From Chitinispirillaceae bacterium (GTDB taxonomy: Bacteria; Fibrobacterota; Chitinivibrionia; Chitinivibrionales; Chitinispirillaceae), in assembly GCA_016929595.1 (NCBI GenBank), contig JAFGIN010000021.1:1-64000 (forward strand): a stretch of 64,000 bases of DNA, read 5' to 3'. Of this stretch, positions 27,074 through 35,343 are shown in pieces. The notes under the pieces are model-generated. The model saw only the letters and a program-made list of their open reading frames with translations, did not search any database and was not told the origin of the DNA. Position 1 is the stretch's first letter. Each line of letters starts with the position of its first letter. The position numbers were made by a program, and so were the translations under genes.

Positions 27074-27184
27074 TAAATCACACACCTGAAAGCATACCTC
27101 ATAACGCTGCAATCACACACTATATGCTGTTCAAAAAAGATCGGCGCGGAGATGATCCACGCCGCATCTTTTCTGCGATGTTCA

Positions 27185-27607
27185 TTACGAGCTCTGAAGT
27201 AAGTTAATAAATTCAGCAGAATCTGCACAAAGAGCCAATTCGATCCGCAAATTTGTAATATCGTCTTCGGTAATATATTTTTCACGCTGATGAAAAAGAT
27301 TTTCAGAATAGTTGTCACTGTTTTTGAACGAACAGCTTGACGCTTGCGCCAATTTCCGGGCAGTTTTCACTACCGGTTCTTCTGTTTTGCTTAAGCGTTC
27401 AAGTATTTTCATCATAGCACCACTTTCCTGAGTTTCTTTGATCTCTTTGATCTGATGCCTCGAAAGCGGGAAAATTTTTCGATCGAAATACATAACAGGT
27501 GATAAACATGTCGGGCAATTGAGAATGATGACGCAGGCGTTGGTGCTTAGAAAGATCTCTGAAACCTGGTTACAGTGCGGACACTTAACCGTCAATGTCT
27601 TAACCAT
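27185..27607 (-). CDS. Small zinc-ribbon protein of unknown function
   Basis: A 140-aa protein. ATG 27607 follows a strong GGGAGG site. Two CxxC knuckles (CPHC at 9-12 and CPTC at about 32-35) form a zinc-ribbon-like N-terminus. The rest is charged and mostly helical, with no recognisable domain. It lies between convergent and divergent neighbours and has its own promoter. I do not recognise the family; a regulatory or nucleic-acid-binding role would be a guess. Confidence 0.7.
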   Translation of the reverse strand: MVKTLTVKCPHCNQVSEIFLSTNACVIILNCPTCLSPVMYFDRKIFPLSRHQIKEIKETQESGAMMKILERLSKTEEPVVKTARKLAQASSCSFKNSDNYSENLFHQREKYITEDDITNLRIELALCADSAEFINLLQSS

Positions 27608-27724
27608 TTTTCCTCCCTGCGGGACTACTTGTCAGTAAATCCGCACCGATTATAAATCTCTTGTCGTTTTTTAGTTTCTATTTCATTGTATCACCGAAAA
27701 ATATTAATGTCAAGGAATTTTGTG

Positions 27725-28645
27725 ATGAATAACATTGAGAAAGCATCTTCAGATGAACGAATGAATCACCTGGTTAAAAAGATCAGGCAACAGATCCATA
27801 AAACCGAACGAAAACTTGCAAAGCAGATTGAGGAGCAGGAGGAGTCGCGGAAATCACTGTGGTATCAGCAGATAGGTGACTCCCTGCTTGCAAGCAACAG
27901 TTCGGTACCCCGGGGAACATCAACATTTACTATGCTTAATATTCATACACAAATCGAAGAAAGCATATCTATCAATCCTAAAATGAATATCAAGGAAAAT
28001 GCGCAACTCTATTATAAAAAAGCAAAAAAAGGAAAAAGAGGTGAAGATATTGGTAATCGAAAAGTTGAAATTACCAGAGAAGAGCTGCAGAAATTACAAT
28101 CACTTGAATCTGTTATTACTGAACATATACAATTGAAAACAGAACCCGTATCAGGGGTACTTAATGAGTGGGAACAGACAATTGAACATGGTGCCTCAAC
28201 AGGTCAGAAAAGTAATGACTCCCGGGAACATGGTAAACCCGGTACTCCCTACCGTTATTTTTCTACTGATGGATGGGATATATACATAGGGAAAAATGAC
28301 TCACAAAACGATGAACTCAGTACACGTTTCGCGCACCCTGCAGATATCTGGTTTCACGTTGCCGCACATCCAGGTTCTCATGTGATTATTAAACGACCGA
28401 AAGGAAAGCCTTTTCCTCCTCCGGAAGTGATAAAGACTGTAGCTTGTTTATCGGTATGGTTTTCAAAAGCCAAACACACATCATACGCGGAAGTACATTA
28501 CACTGAAGCACGGTTTGTCCATAAGCGACGACATTCACCACCGGGGGAAGTTATTGCTGAGCGGTGCAAATCGATTCGAGTGTCACCCCGCTCTCCTCAG
28601 GATCTTTTCCCATCAATGATGTATAGCGCCGATGATCAGGAGTAG
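27725..28645 (+). CDS. Stand-alone NFACT-R (DUF814) domain protein
   Basis: A 306-aa protein. ATG 27725 with AAGGAA is preferred to 27686. The first 150 residues are charged and coiled-coil-like (LVKKIRQQIHKTERKLAKQIEEQEE, then KMNIKENAQLYYKKAKKGKRG). This matches the coiled-coil middle of RqcH/NFACT proteins. The C-terminal domain (about 185-300) is NFACT-R, with PYRYFSTDGWDIYIGKN and ADIWFHVAAHPGSHVIIKRP. The N-terminal NFACT-N and helix-hairpin-helix regions of full-length RqcH are missing. RqcH-type proteins recruit tRNA-Ala to stalled large ribosomal subunits; this short form is expected to bind RNA only. Its 3' end overlaps the convergent NmrA gene by 10 bp. Confidence 0.82.
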   Translation: MNNIEKASSDERMNHLVKKIRQQIHKTERKLAKQIEEQEESRKSLWYQQIGDSLLASNSSVPRGTSTFTMLNIHTQIEESISINPKMNIKENAQLYYKKAKKGKRGEDIGNRKVEITREELQKLQSLESVITEHIQLKTEPVSGVLNEWEQTIEHGASTGQKSNDSREHGKPGTPYRYFSTDGWDIYIGKNDSQNDELSTRFAHPADIWFHVAAHPGSHVIIKRPKGKPFPPPEVIKTVACLSVWFSKAKHTSYAEVHYTEARFVHKRRHSPPGEVIAERCKSIRVSPRSPQDLFPSMMYSADDQE

Positions 28646-29532
28646 TGTGTATACTGCTTATGACTTACAATAGCTTTGAACAGCTCTGCATGATCAAGCG
28701 CAAACACTTCAAATGGCACTGGTTTTCTTCCGGTAATCTCAGTCAGTGCATTTGACACCCGTTCATTGTATCCAAGCCGTTGCTGTTCATAGAGTTCCAG
28801 AAGGACCGTTGAGATCCAGGCCGGAAATCCCAGGCTACCCATTACATGCAAAGCGGTTTCATCCTCCTGCAAGGGAATATATCCGACGTGAGATCCTGAA
28901 ACAAAAGAAATTGTGTCGGCTATATTCTCTAACGACAAAGCATACGGTCCTGTTATCTCGTATGTTTTATTAATATGGTTTTCAACGGACATCAAGATTG
29001 TTTCAGATACCGAAGCAACATCGCGTGCATCTACATAGCTGATTTTTGCTCTATTCAATGGAAGAAATAAAAATCCACCACTTGGCTGCATAAATCGCAA
29101 AAAATTCTGCATATACATATTTGGTCTAAGTATGGTATATTCAATGCCGGACTCTTCCAGATAGCGTTCAACTCTTCGATGCCATCTGGTAATCTGAGTC
29201 CCCGGTTCCAGGTCAGACCCCATAATCGAGATGGTGACAATATGCTGGACACCATACAGTGCAGCTCTATCAATTGTTCTGCGGGCATACTCAACCTGTT
29301 CCCTTGCAATGGGAGTCACCAGAAACAAAATTCTTATACCTTGAAGCGCCCGGTCAATCAAGGCGAGGTCATTATAATTGAAATCTACAAGTTCCACATC
29401 AGATATTTTGAACTTATGCAGTTCACCAGACCGGACACCAGCCCTGAGGCGCACCCCTTTCATGGCAAGACTTCTGATAAGATACTGCCCTACCCTTCCC
29501 GATGCGCCGGTTATCAAAATATAAGGTTTCAT
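28636..29532 (-). CDS. NmrA-like NAD(P)-binding protein
   Basis: A 298-aa atypical short-chain dehydrogenase/NmrA family protein. The Rossmann motif is intact: ILITGASGRVGQYL at residues 4-17. ILFLVTP (about 68), a Tyr in EYTILRPNMYMQNFL (about 134) and ISYVDARDVASV (about 165) are the usual family blocks. Such proteins bind NADP(H) and act as redox sensors or quinone/nitroso reductases. Its substrate is unknown. It follows the related gene at 29566 with 33 bp between them, so they are likely one operon. Confidence 0.88.
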   Translation of the reverse strand: MKPYILITGASGRVGQYLIRSLAMKGVRLRAGVRSGELHKFKISDVELVDFNYNDLALIDRALQGIRILFLVTPIAREQVEYARRTIDRAALYGVQHIVTISIMGSDLEPGTQITRWHRRVERYLEESGIEYTILRPNMYMQNFLRFMQPSGGFLFLPLNRAKISYVDARDVASVSETILMSVENHINKTYEITGPYALSLENIADTISFVSGSHVGYIPLQEDETALHVMGSLGFPAWISTVLLELYEQQRLGYNERVSNALTEITGRKPVPFEVFALDHAELFKAIVSHKQYTHYS

Positions 29533-29565
29533 GTACTACCTTGCAGGATTTCAAATATAAACATA

Positions 29566-30477
29566 TTATATAATATAGTGCAGCTCTTCAGGCAATGTAC
29601 CCTCAGATAGCAGAATGCGAATCTGGTTTGCATTGTCCCTTACAAAATCTTCAAATGTAATAGGTTCCACACCTGCAACGGATACCACATTGTCAAACAC
29701 ATTTACAGCTCCGCCAGCTTTTGCAAGTGCGGACCATTTTGTAATATACTGAAGCAATCTCTCATCAACACCTCTGGCGGATACTATCGACTTCAGTATA
29801 TCGGGATTACACTGGCCGGATTCGATTGTGACTCCGGTAACTTTCGACAAAATATCAGCACACTGTTTAAATGTATATGAAGATGGACCGGTTAATGTAA
29901 AAATGCGTCCATGAAAATGAAAACCTGATGCCATTATTTCCGAAACAGCAATCGCAACATCACGTGCATCAACAAAACTGACCGTTGCATCACCGGAGGG
30001 AAAACAAAAGGTATCCGGGTTATGAGATATACATAGAAGAAGATATTGCATCAGAAAATTGTATCGCACTATAGTCCAGCCGATATTGGCGTTTGCAACC
30101 ATATACTCAGCTTCCCCGAGTTCAGGACCAAATGGCTTAAGCGTATCAGATTCGCTCCCGGCACTTGTAACATATACAACGTGCAATACACCTGCATCTC
30201 TGGCTGAATCGATGAGTGTTTTCACAAAATCCATTTGTGGTTTCCATCCGGCCCTGTTTACACAACATACCTGGACATCTTTCAATGCCGGTACAAGGTA
30301 TTCCTTTTTATAATCAGGAATAAGACGCCGCTCGATGTTTTCATGAGGGGATAATTTTGAAATTTTCTTTTCATCAGCAGATATGGCAACAATCTGAAAA
30401 CCTGTCAGACTCAATCTTTGTGACGTAACATATCCGATGCAATCTGTTGCGTCAATTACACACATTTTTTTGACCAT
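29566..30477 (-). CDS. Divergent NmrA-like protein with degraded nucleotide motif
   Basis: A 303-aa paralogue of the next gene. VSFVDARDVAIAVSEIM and GWTIVRYNFLMQYLL correspond to blocks in the neighbour. The expected GATGxxG is DATDCIG here, so two glycines of the Rossmann loop are replaced by Asp. This suggests altered or lost NADP binding. The start is ATG 30477 rather than GTG 30489. It overlaps the end of the upstream nuclease-fold gene by 26 bp, so it is probably translationally coupled to it. Confidence 0.8.
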   Translation of the reverse strand: MVKKMCVIDATDCIGYVTSQRLSLTGFQIVAISADEKKISKLSPHENIERRLIPDYKKEYLVPALKDVQVCCVNRAGWKPQMDFVKTLIDSARDAGVLHVVYVTSAGSESDTLKPFGPELGEAEYMVANANIGWTIVRYNFLMQYLLLCISHNPDTFCFPSGDATVSFVDARDVAIAVSEIMASGFHFHGRIFTLTGPSSYTFKQCADILSKVTGVTIESGQCNPDILKSIVSARGVDERLLQYITKWSALAKAGGAVNVFDNVVSVAGVEPITFEDFVRDNANQIRILLSEGTLPEELHYII

Positions 30478-31315
30478 GTACACCACCACCGTCTGTTACA
30501 ATTATACTATCATTTAAACTATCTTTTGTTTTTCGGCCCGCTATCCCCGGTACCTCTTTGAGTTTAATGCATATCTCAAACTCTCTTAAAAAAATGTCAT
30601 TATACTCAGCAAAAGAATAGCGCACCTGCTCGGGAATCTCCGAACCAACCAGATAACAACGAACCATTTTTCCGGATGCGATGTGACGTTTTATCCAGTT
30701 GCGAAATTTCAGTATTTTACCAATAGCATCATCGTCAACTCTTCCGGCATCGATATTCATTACAACGAAGGCACCTTTTTTATCAACTGCAAGTATATCG
30801 ATTTCTCCAAAATCAGTTGGAAACCGGACACCATCATTACCATAGATATCCACATACAGTTCAAGATTACTCTCTATCAGATCAAGATTTTTTGAAAAGT
30901 ATTCCCTTAAGTGAACATCAGAAATGTAGCCGTTACCCTGGGAAATGTTTTCTTTCTTCTGTCCGGTGCATTCCTTTATTTCACCAACGGTAAGAACACC
31001 GCTTTCATCAAGAGCTATTTCCCAGACGCCATGTATTCTGGAATCATACAATTCCACTTTACCTGGTGATGTCCGGTAGAGGAGATCATACATGTCATTG
31101 CACCGTCGGGGCCGGTTATTTTCCTTGTAGTGTACTCTTGACTCGTGGTTAACAGTGCACATAATGATATGATTCAACAATGTATTAACATTCACATCAC
31201 TATACTTCGCAAGTACATAGTCCCGTATGATTGTATTCTCTGTTTTGTTACCATGTGCTTCAACAGCTTCCCTTATCATCTGCCAAATCATAGGCCGCCC
31301 GGTTTTCTCCATCAT
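30452..31315 (-). CDS. Nuclease-fold protein (NucS/PD-(D/E)XK-like) with altered active site
   Basis: A 287-aa protein. The N-terminal 95 residues form a winged-helix-like domain (IWQMIREAVEAHGNKTENTIIRDYV ... VELYDSRIHGVWEIA) often attached to restriction-like or DNA-binding proteins. The C-terminal part (about 145-275) matches the NucS/PD-(D/E)XK core. It has FPTDFGEIDILAVDKKGAF followed by VVMNIDAGRVDDDAIGKILKFRNWI. In active relatives the strand reads VVIELK; here it is NID, so the catalytic E-x-K is missing while the upstream Asp is kept. It is probably a DNA-binding protein without cleavage. First gene of a three-gene minus-strand run with the NmrA-like pair. Confidence 0.75.
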   Translation of the reverse strand: MMEKTGRPMIWQMIREAVEAHGNKTENTIIRDYVLAKYSDVNVNTLLNHIIMCTVNHESRVHYKENNRPRRCNDMYDLLYRTSPGKVELYDSRIHGVWEIALDESGVLTVGEIKECTGQKKENISQGNGYISDVHLREYFSKNLDLIESNLELYVDIYGNDGVRFPTDFGEIDILAVDKKGAFVVMNIDAGRVDDDAIGKILKFRNWIKRHIASGKMVRCYLVGSEIPEQVRYSFAEYNDIFLREFEICIKLKEVPGIAGRKTKDSLNDSIIVTDGGGVHGQKNVCN

Positions 31316-31457
31316 TCATCTCCGAGATTCAAAGTGTTCCGCTCGTATCGGCGATTGTTCAATGGGCTATGATTTTATGAATACGCAAAATCTACGCCAC
31401 CAGACTGTTCCGCAGTGAAGTGCATGAATTACCCCGGGCAAAATCATCAGAACGGTT

Positions 31458-32039
31458 TCACAGATTGCGCTTACGGCCTCCTGAGTTGAGCTTCTCTGTC
31501 ATAGCGATGTTATAATCCTGAGATACTTTTTCCAGTTTGCTCACATTGAATCCCATTCTATCAGCCATGGCTACCAAGTTACAGTAAGCATCTTCATCCA
31601 TAACAGGAGTTCTGCTCAGAATCCATAAAAATTTATCAGAATTGCCGGCAACAAGTGCATACTGATAATTTTTATCGATTTCGATTATTTTGTAATCCAG
31701 TGAAAACAGCCACACTTTCATTTTAAACCATGCCGGCAATTTCGGATTCGGAATATTGATTTCACCTTTTATTGCAGTACGTTTTCCCCGTCTTGATCCT
31801 TTGAATCCTTCATTTACAATAACGATCTTTCCATCACTCTTTTTGATGGTCGCCGTCACTTCAACCAATCCTTTTTCATGATTATTGGGCAAACGTGCGA
31901 TCTCATACCATCTGCCAAAAAACCTGTTAAAATCAAGTTTTTTGACAGGTGGAACGTTTCTCGCATCAGCCCACGCCATGAAAACCAGGCATAGTGACAG
32001 CGTGATGAACTGGTGAACCTTTGGTTGTCTGAATTGCAT
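31458..32039 (-). CDS. blc: Blc-type bacterial lipocalin, exported
   Basis: A 193-aa lipocalin. ATG 32039 has CAGGAG upstream and opens a signal peptide (hydrophobic to about residue 25, ending AWADA); the longer reading to 32162 is unsupported. The beta-barrel begins with FNRFFGRWYEIARLPNNHEKG, the lipocalin GxW motif. YALVAGNSDKFLWILSRTP and MGFNVSKLEKVSQD are typical of Blc. Blc binds lysophospholipids or fatty acids at the envelope. E. coli Blc is a lipoprotein; no lipobox Cys is seen here, so this one should be soluble in the periplasm. Confidence 0.9.
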   Translation of the reverse strand: MQFRQPKVHQFITLSLCLVFMAWADARNVPPVKKLDFNRFFGRWYEIARLPNNHEKGLVEVTATIKKSDGKIVIVNEGFKGSRRGKRTAIKGEINIPNPKLPAWFKMKVWLFSLDYKIIEIDKNYQYALVAGNSDKFLWILSRTPVMDEDAYCNLVAMADRMGFNVSKLEKVSQDYNIAMTEKLNSGGRKRNL

Positions 32040-32172
32040 TACGCTACTCCTGTTTGAATGTTTATCTACAAATGGGAAATACGAATGCTTGTAATAATTA
32101 TTTTTCACAAATATTTTTTCCGGAATGAAAACTACGGAAACCAGCCATATTGTCTGAACCAATGGATTTCTG

Positions 32173-33426
32173 CTACATATTTTTGAGTGATGAGGAAATG
32201 ATTTTAAAAATAGTTTTTATTCTGTGGTCATAGGTGTGTTCATTTAACACACGTGCATACCCCCGGCGGGCGATTTCGTCCCGTTCTTTTTCATTATCAA
32301 TATAATATCGAACCAGATCGATCAACTCCTCACGATTTCTGAACATGACAACCTCTCTCTGCGGACCATCTGTTTCGAATAATTCATTGACGACCATTTT
32401 ATTGCTGGTGACAACAAATTTCCTGCATGCCAGTACATCGAAGATCCTCTGTGTCAATCCATCCTTAATAACAGCCCTGTTACAATCAATATTCACACGA
32501 ACAGAGTTATAGAGTTTTCTGAGATCATCACCATATGATACCTTATTAACCTTTTTTATTCCGATACTGTTTTTCCAACCGTCATCACCATACAACATAA
32601 ATTTTGAAAAGGTACCAAGCAGGCCTGAAATAATATCTTTTCGGTATAAATACCCGGCTACTTGTTTACACACAAAAACGAGTTTATCAAAATCAGCTCC
32701 GGATCTGCTTTTTTCATTTTTTTCCAGAAATGTTACGATACGTCCTTCAAGATTGACATTAAGGCAATCTTTCCTGTACTCATCGACCAGTGATGCGATA
32801 AATGGAATAAGGCGCTGTATCGCATCATTTACATCTTCAATAAACAAATCCAGCTGGGCCAGATATGAGTTGCCGACAAAAACAACATCTTTGTCCTGCG
32901 GTACCGTTTCCGGATAAAATACTCCCGGATCTGCAGCCAGCGGCAGAAAAGAGACCTGATATCCCCGTTCTGTCATTTTACTTATGTAATCCTGGTCTGA
33001 AACAAAATCGAACCTCAAAGGTGAACGTACGAATTTCTTATGTCCGGTTAATTCCTCATAAAAAGGATCATCAACACACCAGTTGATATGAATCATCTTA
33101 TTCTTTTCAATATACTCACTGATACTACCACAACAATCCAGTCCCCACTCATTAATTGTAAACAATACTGAACATTTACCGCTTTTAAGGATTTCAAGAG
33201 CATAGGCAGCCTGTGCAGGATCGGGGTGTATTGTAATGTCCAAAGCTTTCGTACTCACACCCGGTAGTCTTCTTAATGCCGCAAGTGTTTCTTTTTGAAC
33301 CAGATAGTTCTGATTTAAAAAAAAGCAGTTGATACTGTTCCTCCCTGGTATATGTTTTATTAATTCTAAATTAAATTGCAATAATAAACAAACAGTACCA
33401 TTGGTAATGCTTGATTTGCAATTCAC
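32173..33426 (-). CDS. CgeB/DUF3880-like glycosyltransferase
   Basis: A GT-B fold protein of 417 aa from the GTG at 33426. Family members usually start right before FFLNQNYLV. Here GGGAGG (33340-33346) precedes an ATC at 33331-33333 by about six bases, so a shorter 386-aa product from a non-standard start is possible. The N-terminal Rossmann half has NEWGLDCCGSISEYIEKN and NWCVDDPF. The C-terminal half has KVSYGDDLRKLYNSVRVNID and GLTQRIFDVLACRKFVVT, with the donor-site Glu usually found there replaced. Such proteins glycosylate spore coats, flagella or polysaccharides. The target here is not known. Confidence 0.78.
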   Translation of the reverse strand: MNCKSSITNGTVCLLLQFNLELIKHIPGRNSINCFFLNQNYLVQKETLAALRRLPGVSTKALDITIHPDPAQAAYALEILKSGKCSVLFTINEWGLDCCGSISEYIEKNKMIHINWCVDDPFYEELTGHKKFVRSPLRFDFVSDQDYISKMTERGYQVSFLPLAADPGVFYPETVPQDKDVVFVGNSYLAQLDLFIEDVNDAIQRLIPFIASLVDEYRKDCLNVNLEGRIVTFLEKNEKSRSGADFDKLVFVCKQVAGYLYRKDIISGLLGTFSKFMLYGDDGWKNSIGIKKVNKVSYGDDLRKLYNSVRVNIDCNRAVIKDGLTQRIFDVLACRKFVVTSNKMVVNELFETDGPQREVVMFRNREELIDLVRYYIDNEKERDEIARRGYARVLNEHTYDHRIKTIFKIISSSLKNM

Positions 33427-33633
33427 TTTTAACCATTTTCAACTATGGAACCTGATCTGGTTGGCAACGGTTACAAGATGATGAGATACAAAATCACGAA
33501 AAGTCGTTTGATTCTGTATCAGATTTAATAAATGCACATTCTGTAAAAACTTCAAAGTATATTTTTGCCAGACTTGTTACACAAACATCTACAATGAATA
33601 CAACATTTTTTCTAATCACTATTCAATAGATAT

Positions 33634-34797
33634 ATGAAACCATCAGTACCAGATCAAAAAAAACCAGGGATTAAACTATTTATTTTCATTGTCCCACTCC
33701 TGATATGCTCTGCTGTTATTCCCTTCCAGTTTAAGAAAAGTCTTGTTTTTTTCCCGGCTGAACACAAAGGGTTATCTCTTGAAGCGTATCTGGACACAAC
33801 GGGTTCTGAGAAAGCTAACGGGACGGTTATCACACATTTTGATACAACAAGCAAGACCGCCATTGATCTCCACTATGTTATAGGGAGTAGAAACATATAC
33901 CCATATGCGGGATTTCAATGGATTGTTCAACCGGGTAATCCCTGGCTAGACCTTACCGGGTATGACCATTTAACATTTTCCCTTGCCCAGGAGACCACAG
34001 AGGATGTTTTGATCCTCATTCTGCAGTTTTTTACCGAGGGTTTTTCGAAAATGGAAGATCGGATGACCTGGAGAGTTGTCAGCAAAGAGCTACCGTTAAT
34101 CAGGGGGCAGTCTACCTATACAATACCTCTAAACGATCTGGTAGTGCCTTTGTGGTGGTATAATCAGTACAAAACCACCGAAAAAGAACTCGGCCCGGTC
34201 GACTACTCAAAGCTTGGCATGTTGTCAATTGAAGAGGGGTCTGATGTGGTAGGTGTACCAAAGCGCATCTGTTTAAAATCCCTTAAATTTGAAAAAAAAC
34301 AGGGATATTTTGTTGCTGAAATACTTTTGTTTTTTCTAATATTCTATTACGCCCTGTTTTTTACAATTCTACAGATAAGAAAACTGCTGAACAAAAAAAG
34401 CAGTCCGGTTGTCATCCCTTATCAGAAACTCACCATTGAAAGTAATCAGAAATCTGAAGAGGTGAAAGTATTTGAATTTCTGGGGAACGGTTTTTCCAAC
34501 TCCGATCTTTCGTTATCATTCATAAGTAATGAAATCGGTATCACAGGCAGTAAGATCTCCACAATTATTAAGAATCGATACAATATGTCATTCAGGCAAT
34601 ACCTCAATACTATCCGAATTGCTGAAGCCAAACGTTTGCTCCAGGAAACAGATCTTCAGATCTCCCAGATTGCTTACAAAGTCGGCTATTCCAATCTTAC
34701 CCATTTTTGCAGGACATTCAAGGATGAAACACAGATATCCCCCAACTCTTACCGTCATGACCAGAACGAAACGGCCCAGGCTGAAATAGTCGGATAA
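33634..34797 (+). CDS. Membrane-anchored AraC-family regulator with extracytoplasmic CBM-like sensor
   Basis: A 387-aa one-component regulator. Membrane segments lie at about 13-31 and 228-249. Between them is an extracytoplasmic beta domain (about 45-225). Its PWLDLTGYDHLTFSL and YTIPLNDLVVPLWWYNQ, followed by LGPVDYSKLGML, match the module pattern in the GH9 enzyme encoded 4 kb downstream (FIPFSSFESIGRWWN ... LDWSKISEIRF). The C-terminal AraC-type double helix-turn-helix (about 285-378) has RIAEAKRLLQETDLQISQIAYKVGYSNLTHFCRTFK. The likely role is to sense a sugar or CBM-bound ligand outside the cytoplasm and switch on nearby cellulase genes. Function is inferred from domain order and position. 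Confidence 0.85.
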   Translation: MKPSVPDQKKPGIKLFIFIVPLLICSAVIPFQFKKSLVFFPAEHKGLSLEAYLDTTGSEKANGTVITHFDTTSKTAIDLHYVIGSRNIYPYAGFQWIVQPGNPWLDLTGYDHLTFSLAQETTEDVLILILQFFTEGFSKMEDRMTWRVVSKELPLIRGQSTYTIPLNDLVVPLWWYNQYKTTEKELGPVDYSKLGMLSIEEGSDVVGVPKRICLKSLKFEKKQGYFVAEILLFFLIFYYALFFTILQIRKLLNKKSSPVVIPYQKLTIESNQKSEEVKVFEFLGNGFSNSDLSLSFISNEIGITGSKISTIIKNRYNMSFRQYLNTIRIAEAKRLLQETDLQISQIAYKVGYSNLTHFCRTFKDETQISPNSYRHDQNETAQAEIVG

Positions 34798-35343
34798 CCT
34801 TTTATAGTAACATTCCGTTATGATGTCTGATTTCAAGTGTACAGTCCAACAATATATGTCCCCATTGCAAAAGTACTCGTCCCCCCCATTAGCGGTGCGT
34901 AAGCGGGTGCAACATTTTGCTGATTCCTTCTTACATTTTTATATTTGACTGGTTTGTTACTAAGATTTGTACTCTTTTTACCATTTTTTCCCACTAAATA
35001 GTATAAACGGTTTTTCTGTTTGAAGCCGTTTTTTTTATCAAAACTCAAAATTTCTGTAACATTTTGTATTTTTACACCGACACTTATAAAATGAATACAC
35101 TTTCAAAAAAAAAATCACTGGCGATATTCTATCTTTAAAATAGAATGAAATTTTATTAAAGAATTATAACTGATTTAATTATAATCATCATACACATCAG
35201 CTATTTTTTTGATTAAAACAGAATTGCGAAATATAAAAACAGGTACGGTTTTTATTTAATTAAAGCAGAGTATTCTGTGAAAAGGTAATAAAAAGGGTTT
35301 TTAATCTGACGTTCATTGGTATAGATAAACAGGAGATAATTTT
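34798..35343. other. Long AT-rich upstream region of the 758-aa secreted protein gene
   Basis: 546 bp. A terminator-like hairpin sits at 35005-35036. After it, 35040-35343 is AT-rich and probably carries the promoter of the secreted-protein/GH9 genes. Between 34840 and 35040 one frame has a CPHC-like motif broken by stops; it is not called as a gene. Confidence 0.55.
35005..35036 (+). terminator. Hairpin followed by T run
   Basis: aaacgg (35005-35010) pairs with ccgttt (35026-35031), followed by a run of T to 35036. The stem is only 6 bp, so efficiency is doubtful. It would end transcripts reading out of the AraC gene. Confidence 0.4.

Noticed and set aside
34833-35048. CPHC-like zinc-ribbon fragment, possible transposase remnant
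   Set aside because: One short frame with a motif and several stops; no further transposase feature such as a catalytic DDE pattern can be seen.
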